A stretch of DNA of 64,000 nt. Origin: Rikenellaceae bacterium. Lineage in GTDB: Bacteria; Bacteroidota; Bacteroidia; Bacteroidales; Rikenellaceae. Below, piece after piece: positions 1 to 7,587 of this stretch. The position numbers and the translations under genes were made by a program. The stretch covers positions 1-64,000 of the forward strand of contig SUZF01000004.1 in assembly GCA_015060065.1 (NCBI GenBank), written 5' to 3'. Position 1 is the first letter of the stretch. The number at the start of each line of letters is the position of its first letter. The notes under the pieces are model-generated. The model saw nothing but the letters and a program-made list of their open reading frames with translations, ran no database searches and was not told the DNA's origin.

Positions 1-11
1 AGACTATTCTC

Positions 12-917
12 TTACTTCTTGCTCAAACTCAGAATCACAGTGAAAGTCTCGAAGGTATCCATAAACTCCTTCTCCAATGCTGCAATCTGCGCTGCATCGA
101 GTTTCAATCCCTCGTTCTCTTTCTCTATAAGGTCCACCATACCACCAAGCCAAGCGGCCTGCTTCGGAATGATGATGAAGAGACGGTCGCCATCCTCGTC
201 GGGGAATGAGGTAGCATTTACCTTATAAGTATCGCTGCCTTCGTAGAGGTTGAATACCAAGTTATTGCCATTGAGAGTGTAATTCTTCACCTTTACCTCA
301 CCATTCATAGTGTGGTTCAACTTGCCGTCCTCTGCGAATGTGGCATCAGCGAAGAATGCTTTTGAAGCATCGATAATGCGTTCGCCATTCAGACTCTCTA
401 CAGGGATAGTGTTCTCACCATTGAAGAGAAAACCCTCTGGCAACTGCAAAGCGGTCTTTCCTGCAGCTGGTTCTACTCTTACTGCTGAGTTCAAATATGT
501 ATAATTACCCTTTATGTCGAAAGATTCTTTTGCACTATATAAAATGATTTCACCAAACTCAGGATGTTCTGGATTGCCACCTGCTTTATAGATTAGCTTT
601 TCTCTAGTTATCTCTACAATGTTGCTATACTCTTTGGAATTCGACATTGTATTAATCAATCTATTTCCGTCAAAGCGATAACTTCCAGCGCTTTCCGTCC
701 AACCGATTTTATTATTATAACCAACCTCTTTATATGTGCCATCTGCTTGGAAATCGATAAAACCACTCGCCTCCGGCGTAAAGTTAAACCACTTGCCCAC
801 AATCAGCTGCGGATAGTCCTTATATGGGTCCACATCATCGTCATTTTCACAACTGCTCATCGCAAAGCCGAGCACCACAGCCACAAGGGCCATTCCAATC
901 ATTCTGAATGTCTTCAT
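12..917 (-). CDS. Lipocalin-like surface/periplasmic lipoprotein
   Basis: A 301-residue protein with a lipoprotein signal peptide: a charged start MKTFRMIG, a hydrophobic stretch and a cysteine after AMSS, followed by acidic residues (ENDDD). The acidic stretch after the cysteine resembles lipoprotein export signals described for Bacteroidetes. After it comes a segment, PQLIVGKWFNF ... DFQADGTYKEVG, typical of lipocalin-like or DUF4488-type beta barrels in Bacteroidales, then a second beta-rich half. I chose the start at 917 because it gives the signal peptide; an upstream ATG at 998 adds 27 residues without signal character and lies inside an inverted repeat. No ligand or partner can be named. 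The gene follows a structured intergenic region that may control it. Confidence 0.7.
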   Translation of the reverse strand: MKTFRMIGMALVAVVLGFAMSSCENDDDVDPYKDYPQLIVGKWFNFTPEASGFIDFQADGTYKEVGYNNKIGWTESAGSYRFDGNRLINTMSNSKEYSNIVEITREKLIYKAGGNPEHPEFGEIILYSAKESFDIKGNYTYLNSAVRVEPAAGKTALQLPEGFLFNGENTIPVESLNGERIIDASKAFFADATFAEDGKLNHTMNGEVKVKNYTLNGNNLVFNLYEGSDTYKVNATSFPDEDGDRLFIIIPKQAAWLGGMVDLIEKENEGLKLDAAQIAALEKEFMDTFETFTVILSLSKK

Positions 918-964
918 AACTCTAATTTTTAAATTGTTATACTGTTGATTTATATGCACAAAAA

Positions 965-997
965 TGGCGTTACTGCTCATAATAAGCCGTAACGCCA
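965..997 (-). terminator. Hairpin with T-run upstream of the lipoprotein gene
   Basis: A perfect 9-bp inverted repeat (TGGCGTTAC / GTAACGCCA, loop of 15) is followed on the minus strand by five T. It could terminate the upstream minus-strand transcript, or act as a leader hairpin 48 bases ahead of the lipoprotein start. Confidence 0.45.
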
Positions 998-1053
998 ATA
1001 TAAAATGTGGGTATAAAACCGCTAACTACCTGATTATCAGATAGATTACAGAT

Positions 1054-1062
1054 GGGGGGGGG
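1054..1062. repeat. Intergenic nine-G homopolymer tract
   Basis: Nine consecutive G on the plus strand (C9 on the strand that would be transcribed toward the lipoprotein gene). Such tracts are prone to slippage. It lies downstream of a promoter-like element and upstream of the hairpin at 965-997. Confidence 0.7.
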
Positions 1063-1085
1063 TATTTATGGCAGACACACAAACG

Positions 1086-1104
1086 ACTGCATCCGAAGTG
1101 CAGT
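1086..1104 (-). other. UUCG-type hairpin in intergenic RNA
   Basis: Six-base arms ACTGCA / TGCAGT enclose CTTCGGA on the minus strand, so a transcript could form a C(UUCG)G tetraloop with one bulged A. Its function is unknown. Confidence 0.4.
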
Positions 1105-1167
1105 TCTTGTTGCCGAAGTATGTCGCCAAAAAGTTATTCATAACCCAATCCATTCAGTTTCAATGCA

Positions 1168-1175
1168 CAAAGTTA
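1168..1175 (-). promoter_or_regulatory. Promoter-like -7 element TAACTTTG
   Basis: On the minus strand the sequence reads TTTACTAACTTTGTGC, which matches the Bacteroidetes -7 consensus TAnnTTTG. No good TTTG lies about 20 bases upstream. If used, it would give the lipoprotein gene a leader of about 240 bases containing the C-tract and both hairpins. Confidence 0.4.
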
Positions 1176-1222
1176 GTAAAATTTGATACAATGTGATGGG
1201 AAATGGATATTTTTTTTCAGTA

Positions 1223-1636
1223 TTAGATATTTGCCAACTGACGACCCAACTCTCGCAAAGCATCGAGAATCTCCTTTTCACGCTTCTCGGATGGGTTTTT
1301 TGTGCCGTAGATATACTTCGAAAGCAGGCTCTTGTGCATACCAAGAGAGCGTGCCACCTCCGAAACATTGAGAATAGGGAACTTGCGAAATGCCTCGGAA
1401 ATGGCATTCTCTGTCGGCTGTGCACCATCGGTCAGGCTCGATATGTGAATATCCTCGTCAATCTCTGCCCAGCGCACTGCATCGCCAAACTTATTGATTT
1501 GGTAGTGCTCACGCTGCGATGGTGTAGCCTCTTTCAGTGTGGGGAAGAACTCTAACGCCTTGCGGTACTCCTTCCCGCTGTCGGTAACGACACATATATC
1601 GTTGCCACAAAACGAAATTTTAACAATCTTCTCCAT
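1223..1636 (-). CDS. DUF2442 domain protein with C-terminal helix-turn-helix (antitoxin-like)
   Basis: 137 residues. The N-terminal half (about 1-70) has the DUF2442 pattern: a strand, then LEFFPTLKEATPSQRE, then GDAVRWAEIDEDIHISSL. The C-terminal half (about 85-130) is an XRE-type helix-turn-helix: LNVSEVARSLGMHKSLLSKYIYG. DUF2442 proteins commonly sit beside DUF4160 proteins, as here, where the partner is 14 bases upstream in the same direction. The HTH suggests that it binds and represses its own promoter, as antitoxins do, and a perfect palindrome lies in that promoter. The toxin-antitoxin role is inference; the domain calls come from the sequence pattern. Confidence 0.8.
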   Translation of the reverse strand: MEKIVKISFCGNDICVVTDSGKEYRKALEFFPTLKEATPSQREHYQINKFGDAVRWAEIDEDIHISSLTDGAQPTENAISEAFRKFPILNVSEVARSLGMHKSLLSKYIYGTKNPSEKREKEILDALRELGRQLANI

Positions 1637-1650
1637 AGTTGAACTGTGTT

Positions 1651-1887
1651 TTACTCTTTGTCGAAATAATCATGCCACGCCTTGATTATCTCCTCCTCGT
1701 ACATCTCAACAAGCTGTGCTGCTTTCTTCAACTCTCTTGGCTTCAAACCTCGGTTTTGCACTACCTTGCGAGTTGCAATCTCAATCTTTGCATCGTTGCC
1801 TCCATACTCGATATGAACGTGAATAGGTAGATGTTCGTCAGAGTAGAAAAAGAAGCGAAGTCCGAAAATCTCAAAAATTGTAGGCAT
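1651..1887 (-). CDS. DUF4160 domain protein (putative toxin partner)
   Basis: 78 residues, close to the whole DUF4160 family length. The characteristic opening is present: MPTIFEIFGLRFFFYSDEH, then LPIHVHIEYGG, then a basic helical part RGLKPRELKKAAQLVEMYEE and the C-terminal WHDYFDK. The conserved FFFYSDEHLPIHVHI segment carries the His residues seen across the family. It is the first gene of a two-gene operon with the DUF2442-HTH protein. Its biochemical activity is not known to me. The arrangement and small size fit a toxin-antitoxin module, with this gene as the likely effector. Confidence 0.8.
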   Translation of the reverse strand: MPTIFEIFGLRFFFYSDEHLPIHVHIEYGGNDAKIEIATRKVVQNRGLKPRELKKAAQLVEMYEEEIIKAWHDYFDKE

Positions 1888-1909
1888 AGTAGTATTTGTT
1901 TTGTCCGTA

Positions 1910-1941
1910 CAAATATAGGTCTAATTTTTTAGACCTGCAAA
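1910..1941 (-). promoter_or_regulatory. Promoter with a perfect palindromic operator in its spacer (DUF4160/DUF2442 operon)
   Basis: On the minus strand a TTTG (1941-1938), 20 bases and TATATTTG (1917-1910) form an exact Bacteroidetes promoter ending 22 bases ahead of the DUF4160 start. The spacer is filled by a perfect 8-4-8 inverted repeat, AGGTCTAA-N4-TTAGACCT (1917-1936). A dimeric HTH protein bound there would exclude RNA polymerase; the DUF2442-HTH product is the obvious candidate. Confidence 0.75.
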
Positions 1942-2083
1942 TATTTTGCTTATCTTATAGTAATTATACTTAATTTAGACTACATAAAAGGCTACACGGG
2001 AGAGGTAAAATAGAGTTTAAGTGGTTTTATACAAAAAAAGTCATTTCACAACACAAATGTATAAAGTGTTGAATATAAACAAA

Positions 2084-2113
2084 TTCGTCGGTGAAATATC
2101 ATTCACCGACGAA
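2084..2113 (-). terminator. Intrinsic terminator-like hairpin after the antiporter gene
   Basis: A perfect 12-bp stem (TTCGTCGGTGAA / TTCACCGACGAA) with a 6-base loop lies 47 bases past the antiporter stop. The minus-strand tail is TTTGTTTATATT, T-rich but not a pure T-run. Confidence 0.6.
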
Positions 2114-2160
2114 AAAGGATAGTCTTTCGGTCGCCCTCGCTTTTTTTGTGGGTTGATTCT

Positions 2161-3114
2161 CTACTTCACAAACAGGAAGCCCAAGTAGCAGATAACTATG
2201 CACACCGCGCAGAGCGAGCGAATCGCCCACCCTTTGCATTTGAGCATCGGCACCGTAAATAGCGTTGCCACGGCTCCGAAGAAGAGCAGTTTCACGACGT
2301 TGAAATCACTGTAATCGTAAATCTCTCCACGACTGAATAGGTCTGCCGTACAAAGCACCAGAAAGTTAAAAAGATTACTACCCACGATGTTTCCCACGGC
2401 AATATCATAGTTGCGCATACGCACCAGAGCGATAGTCGATGCCACCTCCGGCAGAGAGGTTGCCACACCCAAAAATATCGCACCTGCCAGACCGACACCG
2501 AGGTTGTATCGCATAGCGATATCGTCGGTAATATAGGTAAGCACGACACTCATAACTACAATAACCACAGCCGATGCCACAAATCGCCACACAATCTGTC
2601 GCAGGGTAAGCGTTACCGGCTCGGCATCTTCGCACGCTCCGCTCTCACAACTCTCTCCGGCAAGGTGGCGCACTGCCAATGCATAGACTCCAACAAATAT
2701 AAAGGTTATCACATTGAGCGTGAGGAACTCCACATCGAGGATACCGAAGTAGTTAAGCAGCATAACTCCATATATAAGAATCATATAGAGTGCCACGATA
2801 ATATTTCCGCGACCGATTTCGGCACTGCGGAACGAGCGCATGGCCAACAGCACCAACACAGACAGCATCGCAATATTGAAGAGGTCGCTACCGAGTATAT
2901 TTCCGATACAGAGAGCCGGCTTATCGATAAATATCGTAGCCGAGAGGCTGGTAAAGAACTCCGGCAACGAGGTCACGGCAGACAGCAACACTCCCCCAAG
3001 AAAGGCTCCGGAGAGTTTTGTCGTGCGGTCGATAAGGTCGATATAATGAGATGCTTTTATTGCGGCTATGACAACTATCGTTGCCACAACCGCATATTCC
3101 AGCAGAAGAATCAT
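2161..3114 (-). CDS. Calcium/sodium:proton-type cation antiporter (YrbG/CaCA family)
   Basis: A 317-residue integral membrane protein of about ten hydrophobic segments in two inverted halves, the usual length for bacterial YrbG-like members. Each half carries the alpha-repeat signature of the CaCA superfamily: SLPEFFTSL with GNILGSDLFN in the first half, and SLPEVASTIAL with VGNIVGSNLFN in the second. The acidic residue in each SLPE and the Asn/Asp residues in the GN motifs form the ion site in this family. It exchanges Ca2+ or another cation for Na+ or H+ across the inner membrane; the exact ion cannot be read from sequence. It starts 11 bases after the MazG-like gene and is surely co-transcribed with it. 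Confidence 0.85.
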   Translation of the reverse strand: MILLLEYAVVATIVVIAAIKASHYIDLIDRTTKLSGAFLGGVLLSAVTSLPEFFTSLSATIFIDKPALCIGNILGSDLFNIAMLSVLVLLAMRSFRSAEIGRGNIIVALYMILIYGVMLLNYFGILDVEFLTLNVITFIFVGVYALAVRHLAGESCESGACEDAEPVTLTLRQIVWRFVASAVVIVVMSVVLTYITDDIAMRYNLGVGLAGAIFLGVATSLPEVASTIALVRMRNYDIAVGNIVGSNLFNFLVLCTADLFSRGEIYDYSDFNVVKLLFFGAVATLFTVPMLKCKGWAIRSLCAVCIVICYLGFLFVK

Positions 3115-3125
3115 ACGAACAATGC

Positions 3126-3527
3126 CTATTTATTTGACTTCGCAGCGATTACACCATCAATGTAGGCTCTGATTTTCGGTGCAGGGTCCTCCCAGCCTTC
3201 GGGCTTGATAACCTTACCATCCTTGGGGTTGTAGTGAGGCTTGCCGTCGGGCCAGAGTTTCGCCATATTCGCCTTCTGGACAATATCGAAGAGTTCGTCT
3301 GCTTCAAGACCCATCTCGACCAACGTACCCAGAGCGAAGTACATCAAATCAATCATCGCATCCGCCTGCTCATAAATCGAGTCGGCAATCAGGAACTCGG
3401 CAACCTCCTCATTCATCCACTTACCACGGCTCAAAGCGCGTTTGCGGTCAATCATCTTCGGCTCTACGGCTACGGGATGACCAAACTTCTCGTGAAACTC
3501 ACGAACATCATTCCACTCTTTTTTCAT
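3126..3527 (-). CDS. MazG-like nucleoside triphosphate pyrophosphohydrolase
   Basis: 133 residues, all-alpha, of the MazG / phosphoribosyl-ATP pyrophosphohydrolase superfamily. The metal-binding pattern is visible: NEEVAEFL supplies the paired acids and EQADAMIDLMYF the downstream E..D, as in the family's EExxE...ExxD arrangement. The C-terminal tail (WPDGKPHYNPKDGKVIKPEGW) is typical of single-domain members that act on non-canonical or modified nucleotides. It is the first gene of a two-gene unit with the cation antiporter. The substrate is not predictable. Confidence 0.75.
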   Translation of the reverse strand: MKKEWNDVREFHEKFGHPVAVEPKMIDRKRALSRGKWMNEEVAEFLIADSIYEQADAMIDLMYFALGTLVEMGLEADELFDIVQKANMAKLWPDGKPHYNPKDGKVIKPEGWEDPAPKIRAYIDGVIAAKSNK

Positions 3528-3550
3528 CTCTTCAAAAAGTTTTATTTTCG

Positions 3551-3558
3551 CAAAGATA
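3551..3558 (-). promoter_or_regulatory. -7 element TATCTTTG for the MazG-like/antiporter operon
   Basis: CAAAGATA on the plus strand reads TATCTTTG on the minus strand, 23 bases ahead of the start codon. No clear -33 TTTG is seen. Confidence 0.55.
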
Positions 3559-3603
3559 ACGCTTTTAGTCGAAAAACTATTCTTTTTTTTACGAGGAAAA
3601 TAT

Positions 3604-3611
3604 TATATTTG
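3604..3611 (+). promoter_or_regulatory. -7 element TATATTTG for the alpha-galactosidase operon
   Basis: Exact match to TAnnTTTG, 31 bases ahead of the start codon and divergent from the element at 3551-3558. No good -33 element is seen. Confidence 0.55.
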
Positions 3612-3642
3612 TTCAGTAATTGACACAACACAACATTTTGAT

Positions 3643-5868
3643 ATGAAAAGAGCACTTCTGTTTGTGATGATTCTAATGGGAGCCATCGATTCAATGGCAA
3701 AGAATTACACACTCTCAACTCCAAACAACACACTGATTATCGAAGCGGTGGAGGGCAAAGCCCCGATGTTCCGCTACTACGGCTCGAAAGCGACACTCGA
3801 CGAGGCGGAGAGTGTGGGCAAGGCTCTGCAATATGAGGCTTTTCATGCCTTTGGAAATCGCACGGACATCCCGTTTGCTGCGCTTGTAAAGTTCCAGGAT
3901 GGCGACAATGCCGTAAATCTTGTGGTTGAGAGTGTCGAGCAGAGCAAGGAGGGGCATATCTCCACCCTCTGTATCACGCTGAAAGATACGCTTCATCCCT
4001 TCCGTCTAAAATTACGCTATGCGGCATTCGACGATTGCGATATAATGAAATTTTCGACCGAGTATATCAACGACGGCAAGAAACCCATTGTTTTGCAGAA
4101 GTATATGTCGGCATCGCTGCCCGTAATCTCGAAAAACTGCACCCTGCTATCGCTCTACGGCAACACCAAGAACGAGAGTAACGAACAGTTCGAGCGACTC
4201 GGCTACGGTACCAAACTACTCACAACGCAACAGGGCAACCGAACCTCTTACGATATCCACGCCTCGTTTATGCTCTCGCTCGAAGGCGAGATGAACGAGC
4301 AGTGCGGCAACGTCATTGCCGGCTCGTTGTTGTGGGGCGGCAACTTCGACATCGAGTTTATCAACTCCCCATTCAAGCGGTTGCCTACACTTATTCAGGC
4401 AGGTATCAGCCCCCTCGCCAGCGACTACACGTTGAATCCGAAGGCTTCATTAACGACTCCGGAGTTCGTACTCACCCACAGCAACCGAGGCAAGGGCGAA
4501 GCTTCGCGCACACTCCACTATTGGGCGCGTCATCATCAGGTACTCGACGGCACCAAACTCCGCGAGGTACTGCTCAACTCGTGGGAGGGTGTTCATTTCG
4601 ATACGACACAGGCAAATATGGAGTCAATGGCTGCCGATATTGCAGAACTCGGAGGCGAGATGTTTGTGATGGATGACGGATGGTTTGGCAACAAATATCC
4701 GCGCAACAACGACAAAACCTCGCTGGGAGACTGGGAGGTTTGTCGCGAGAAGTTGCCCGGAGGCATAGGCTCACTCGTAAAGATGGTACACGACAAGGGT
4801 ATCAAGTTCGGAATCTGGATTGAGCCGGAGATGGTCAATATCGAGAGCGAACTCTACGAGAAGCATCCCGATTGGGTCTTGCGTCATCCGAGTATCGAGC
4901 CACAACCGGGACGTGGTGGCGGTCAGTTGCTGCTCGACATGACCAATCCGCAGGTTCAGGACTTTGTCTTTGGCGTGGTCGATAAACTCATGACCGAACA
5001 CCCCGATATCGACTACATCAAGTGGGACAACAATATGTCGATGCACAATGCCTCGTCGCAGTATCTGCCTTTGAGCCGACAATCGAATCTGTCGGTGGAT
5101 TTCAACCTCGCGCTCATCAAGGTATTGAAGCGTATTCGCGCTGCCCATCCCGACGTTATCATTCAACTCTGCGCTTCGGGAGGTACGCGCCTTAACTACG
5201 TCTATATGCCCTACTTCCAAGAGGTCTGGGCAAGTGATATGACCGACCCGTTGCATCGTTTGAAATTGCAGTGGGGTGCGCTCGACTTCTACCCCTCGAA
5301 TATTCTGGCAGCGCACGTCTGCTCGCACAACAACAAATACACCCAGCGCCACTCTCCGCTCAAATTCCGCTTTGATGTGGCGTCGATGTGCCGACTCGGT
5401 GTCGAGATGGTACCGGCAACATTTACCCCTACCGAGCGAGCATTTGCAAAACGAGCCATTGCCGAGTACAAGAAGATTCGCCCGACGGTGCAGCAGGGAG
5501 ATATGTACAAACTCATCTCGCCCTTTGACGATAACGGCGAATATGCGGCACTGATGTATGTCGATAGCGACAAGTCGAAGGCTGTGACGATGATATATCG
5601 TCTGCTCTACACTCACGATATGCCCCACCGCATAATCCGCATGCAGGGTCTTGACCCCAATCGCCAATACCGCATCCGCGAGGTGGCACCCGAAATGGAG
5701 AACGAAAAACTCGCTATTGATGGCAAAATCGTGAGCGGACGCCTGCTGATGGAGGAGGGAGTGGTCATTCCCGAACTGATTCGTCGAATAAAGGGCAATC
5801 GTCCCATCAACGACCTGCGCGAGAGTAACGATTACCGCAGCGTAGTCCTCGAATTGGTGGCAGAATAG
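3643..5868 (+). CDS. Secreted alpha-galactosidase, GH36
   Basis: 741 residues with a signal peptide (MKRALLFVMILMGAIDSMA), so periplasmic or exported. It has the GH36 layout: an N-terminal beta-supersandwich, then a (beta/alpha)8 barrel from about residue 320, then a C-terminal beta domain. Barrel motifs include FVMDDGWFG, FGIWIEPEMV, DYIKWDNN with the predicted nucleophile Asp462, CASGGTR, and WASDMTD with the predicted acid/base Asp532. It should release terminal alpha-1,6-galactose from raffinose-type sugars or galactomannan side chains. There is no SusC/SusD pair next to it, so it is not in an obvious polysaccharide utilisation locus. engB follows after 27 bases. Confidence 0.9.
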   Translation: MKRALLFVMILMGAIDSMAKNYTLSTPNNTLIIEAVEGKAPMFRYYGSKATLDEAESVGKALQYEAFHAFGNRTDIPFAALVKFQDGDNAVNLVVESVEQSKEGHISTLCITLKDTLHPFRLKLRYAAFDDCDIMKFSTEYINDGKKPIVLQKYMSASLPVISKNCTLLSLYGNTKNESNEQFERLGYGTKLLTTQQGNRTSYDIHASFMLSLEGEMNEQCGNVIAGSLLWGGNFDIEFINSPFKRLPTLIQAGISPLASDYTLNPKASLTTPEFVLTHSNRGKGEASRTLHYWARHHQVLDGTKLREVLLNSWEGVHFDTTQANMESMAADIAELGGEMFVMDDGWFGNKYPRNNDKTSLGDWEVCREKLPGGIGSLVKMVHDKGIKFGIWIEPEMVNIESELYEKHPDWVLRHPSIEPQPGRGGGQLLLDMTNPQVQDFVFGVVDKLMTEHPDIDYIKWDNNMSMHNASSQYLPLSRQSNLSVDFNLALIKVLKRIRAAHPDVIIQLCASGGTRLNYVYMPYFQEVWASDMTDPLHRLKLQWGALDFYPSNILAAHVCSHNNKYTQRHSPLKFRFDVASMCRLGVEMVPATFTPTERAFAKRAIAEYKKIRPTVQQGDMYKLISPFDDNGEYAALMYVDSDKSKAVTMIYRLLYTHDMPHRIIRMQGLDPNRQYRIREVAPEMENEKLAIDGKIVSGRLLMEEGVVIPELIRRIKGNRPINDLRESNDYRSVVLELVAE

Positions 5869-5895
5869 TTCCTATTGAAAGAGTCATTACACGCT

Positions 5896-6495
5896 ATGAT
5901 AAAAAACGCTGTCTTCAAATGTAGTTCCGAGCGCATCTCGCAGGTGCCGAAAGATACGCTGCGCGATGTGGCATTTATCGGGCGCAGCAACGTGGGCAAA
6001 TCCTCGTTGATAAATATGCTCACGGGGCATAAAGGGTTGGCAAAGGTGTCGGGAACACCCGGCAAGACCAAACTTATCAACCACTTCCTTATCGACAACA
6101 GTTGGTATCTGGTCGATTTGCCCGGATATGGATATGCCCGCACATCGAAGAGCCTGCGTGGCGATTTTGCCAAAATCATCACCGACTACGTTCTGCGTTG
6201 CGAGAAGATGCACCTGCTGTTTGTTCTGGTCGATGTAAGGCTCGAACCGCAGAAGATAGACCTTCGCTTTATCGAAATGCTGGGAGAAAACGGAATCCCC
6301 TTCGCAATAATCTTTACCAAGTGTGACAAACTCTCCGCCACGCAGGTAAAATACAGCATCGAGCGTTGGCGTCGCACCCTTGCCGAGCAGTGGGAGGAGT
6401 TGCCCGATATGCTGGCATCATCGAGTAGCAATGGTCGCGGACGCGAGGAGATTATCGCCTATATCGAAAAAAGTTTGGAAATTGTTGAAAAATAG
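5896..6495 (+). CDS. engB: Ribosome biogenesis GTP-binding protein EngB/YsxC
   Basis: 199 residues from the ATG at 5896, the usual EngB length; a TTG seven codons earlier is the only longer start and is unlikely. The Ras-like GTPase motifs are all present: G1 GRSNVGKSS, G2 region GTPGKTKLIN, G3 DLPGYGYA, G4 TKCDK, and a Ser-rich G5 (ASSSS). EngB is a cytoplasmic GTPase needed for late assembly of the 50S ribosomal subunit. It is downstream of the alpha-galactosidase and probably partly co-transcribed with it. Confidence 0.93.
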   Translation: MIKNAVFKCSSERISQVPKDTLRDVAFIGRSNVGKSSLINMLTGHKGLAKVSGTPGKTKLINHFLIDNSWYLVDLPGYGYARTSKSLRGDFAKIITDYVLRCEKMHLLFVLVDVRLEPQKIDLRFIEMLGENGIPFAIIFTKCDKLSATQVKYSIERWRRTLAEQWEELPDMLASSSSNGRGREEIIAYIEKSLEIVEK

Positions 6496-6529
6496 TCACA
6501 GAGGTATCGTTTTTGTCGCATATATAGTA

Positions 6530-6537
6530 TATCTTTG
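6530..6537 (+). promoter_or_regulatory. -7 element TATCTTTG for prs
   Basis: Exact TAnnTTTG match, 26 bases ahead of the prs start. A TTTG at 6512-6515 is too close (14 bases) to be a standard -33. Confidence 0.5.
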
Positions 6538-6563
6538 TCGTCAGATAATATCAAATTAAGGCT

Positions 6564-7505
6564 ATGGCTATCCATAAAATCAAATTCTTCACAGGTCGCG
6601 CATCGCGATATCTGGCAGAAAAAATCGTAGAGAGTTACGGCACTACCCTCGGAAAGTGCGATGTCCTGCAATTCAGCGACGGCGAGTTTCAGCCCCGTTT
6701 CGACGAGTCGATTCGTGGTTGTACGGTATTTATCATCCAATCAACCTTCCCACCGATGGACAATCTGATGGAGTTGTTGATGATGATTGATGCAGCACGT
6801 CGTGCATCGGCTTACAAGGTTATCGCAGTTATGCCCTACTTCGGTTGGGCACGTCAGGACCGCAAGGACCGCCCCCGCGTACCCATTACCGCCAAGTTGG
6901 TGGCAAATATGCTTGTTGCAGCGGGTTGCGACCGTGTGATGACTATGGATATTCACGCTGACCAGATTCAGGGCTTCTTCGATGTACCGGTGGATGGCCT
7001 CTACGCAAGCGGAATCTTCATCCCCTACATCAAGAAACTCGGTATCGAGGATTTGTCGATTGCGGCTCCCGATATGGGCGGTGCGAAGCGTGCAAGCAAC
7101 TATGCCAAGGCTCTCGATGCTCCGATTATCATCTCGCACAAGACCCGTGCAAAGGCAAATGTCGTTGGCAGCATGACCGCCATAGGCGATGTCGAGGGTC
7201 GCAATATCATTATCGTTGATGATATGATTGATACGGCAGGTACAATCTGTATGGCTGCCGATATGCTTATGGAGCGTGGTGCGAAGAGTGTTCGTGCAGC
7301 AATTACCCACCCCGTGCTTTCGGGTCAGGCTTACGAGCGAATCAACGCAAGTGCTTTGGAGGAGGTTATCGTTACAGACACCATTCCACTCAACCCCGAA
7401 AAGGATTTGCACAAATTTACCGTTCTGTCGGTAGCAGATATCTTCGCAGACGTTATCGAGCGCGTACACAACTACAAAGAGATTTCGTCGCTCTTCTTCA
7501 AATAG
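6564..7505 (+). CDS. prs: Ribose-phosphate pyrophosphokinase (PRPP synthetase)
   Basis: 313 residues, full length for class I PRPP synthetase. It transfers pyrophosphate from ATP to ribose 5-phosphate and feeds purine, pyrimidine, histidine and NAD synthesis. Visible motifs: the FSDGEFQPR segment, the PYFGWARQDRKDRPR flexible and catalytic region, MDIHADQIQGFF (metal and ATP binding), and the PRPP-binding loop DDMIDTAGT. It is monocistronic between its own promoter element and a strong hairpin terminator. Bacteroidales usually have one prs, and apt, which uses its product, lies elsewhere in the window. Confidence 0.95.
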   Translation: MAIHKIKFFTGRASRYLAEKIVESYGTTLGKCDVLQFSDGEFQPRFDESIRGCTVFIIQSTFPPMDNLMELLMMIDAARRASAYKVIAVMPYFGWARQDRKDRPRVPITAKLVANMLVAAGCDRVMTMDIHADQIQGFFDVPVDGLYASGIFIPYIKKLGIEDLSIAAPDMGGAKRASNYAKALDAPIIISHKTRAKANVVGSMTAIGDVEGRNIIIVDDMIDTAGTICMAADMLMERGAKSVRAAITHPVLSGQAYERINASALEEVIVTDTIPLNPEKDLHKFTVLSVADIFADVIERVHNYKEISSLFFK

Positions 7506-7534
7506 TAGAGAGCAGGTGGCTCTTGGAGAAAAGA

Positions 7535-7562
7535 ATAGTCCGTGTCATGCGACACGGACTAT
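7535..7562. terminator. Bidirectional terminator between prs and tatC
   Basis: Perfect 12-bp stem ATAGTCCGTGTC / GACACGGACTAT with a 4-base loop, with an A-rich left flank and a T/A-rich right flank. It separates two convergent transcripts. Confidence 0.75.
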
Positions 7563-7587
7563 CTATTTATATATGGTATCACAATAT

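Larger units (their letters stand above)
918..1222. other. Structured intergenic region, no convincing gene
   Basis: About 300 bases without a credible gene. It holds a minus-strand promoter-like -7 element, a short hairpin with a UUCG loop, a run of nine G, and a long inverted repeat just ahead of the lipoprotein gene (each listed separately). A 31-codon minus-strand reading frame starts at 1141 and passes through the C-tract, but I have no support for it as a gene. Confidence 0.5.

Noticed and set aside
1046..1141. A 31-codon minus-strand frame starting 26 bases after the TAACTTTG element and running through the C9 tract
   Set aside because: Position is suggestive, but the product is not recognisable, it contains the structured hairpin sequence, and its end depends on the slippery tract. 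Kept only as part of the intergenic note.
4771..5667. A 298-codon minus-strand frame inside the alpha-galactosidase gene
   Set aside because: It covers the catalytic barrel of a clear GH36 enzyme; composition is that of a shadow frame.
3643..7505. Polysaccharide utilisation locus around the GH36 enzyme
   Set aside because: No SusC/SusD pair, sigma/anti-sigma or hybrid two-component gene is adjacent; the neighbours are housekeeping genes.
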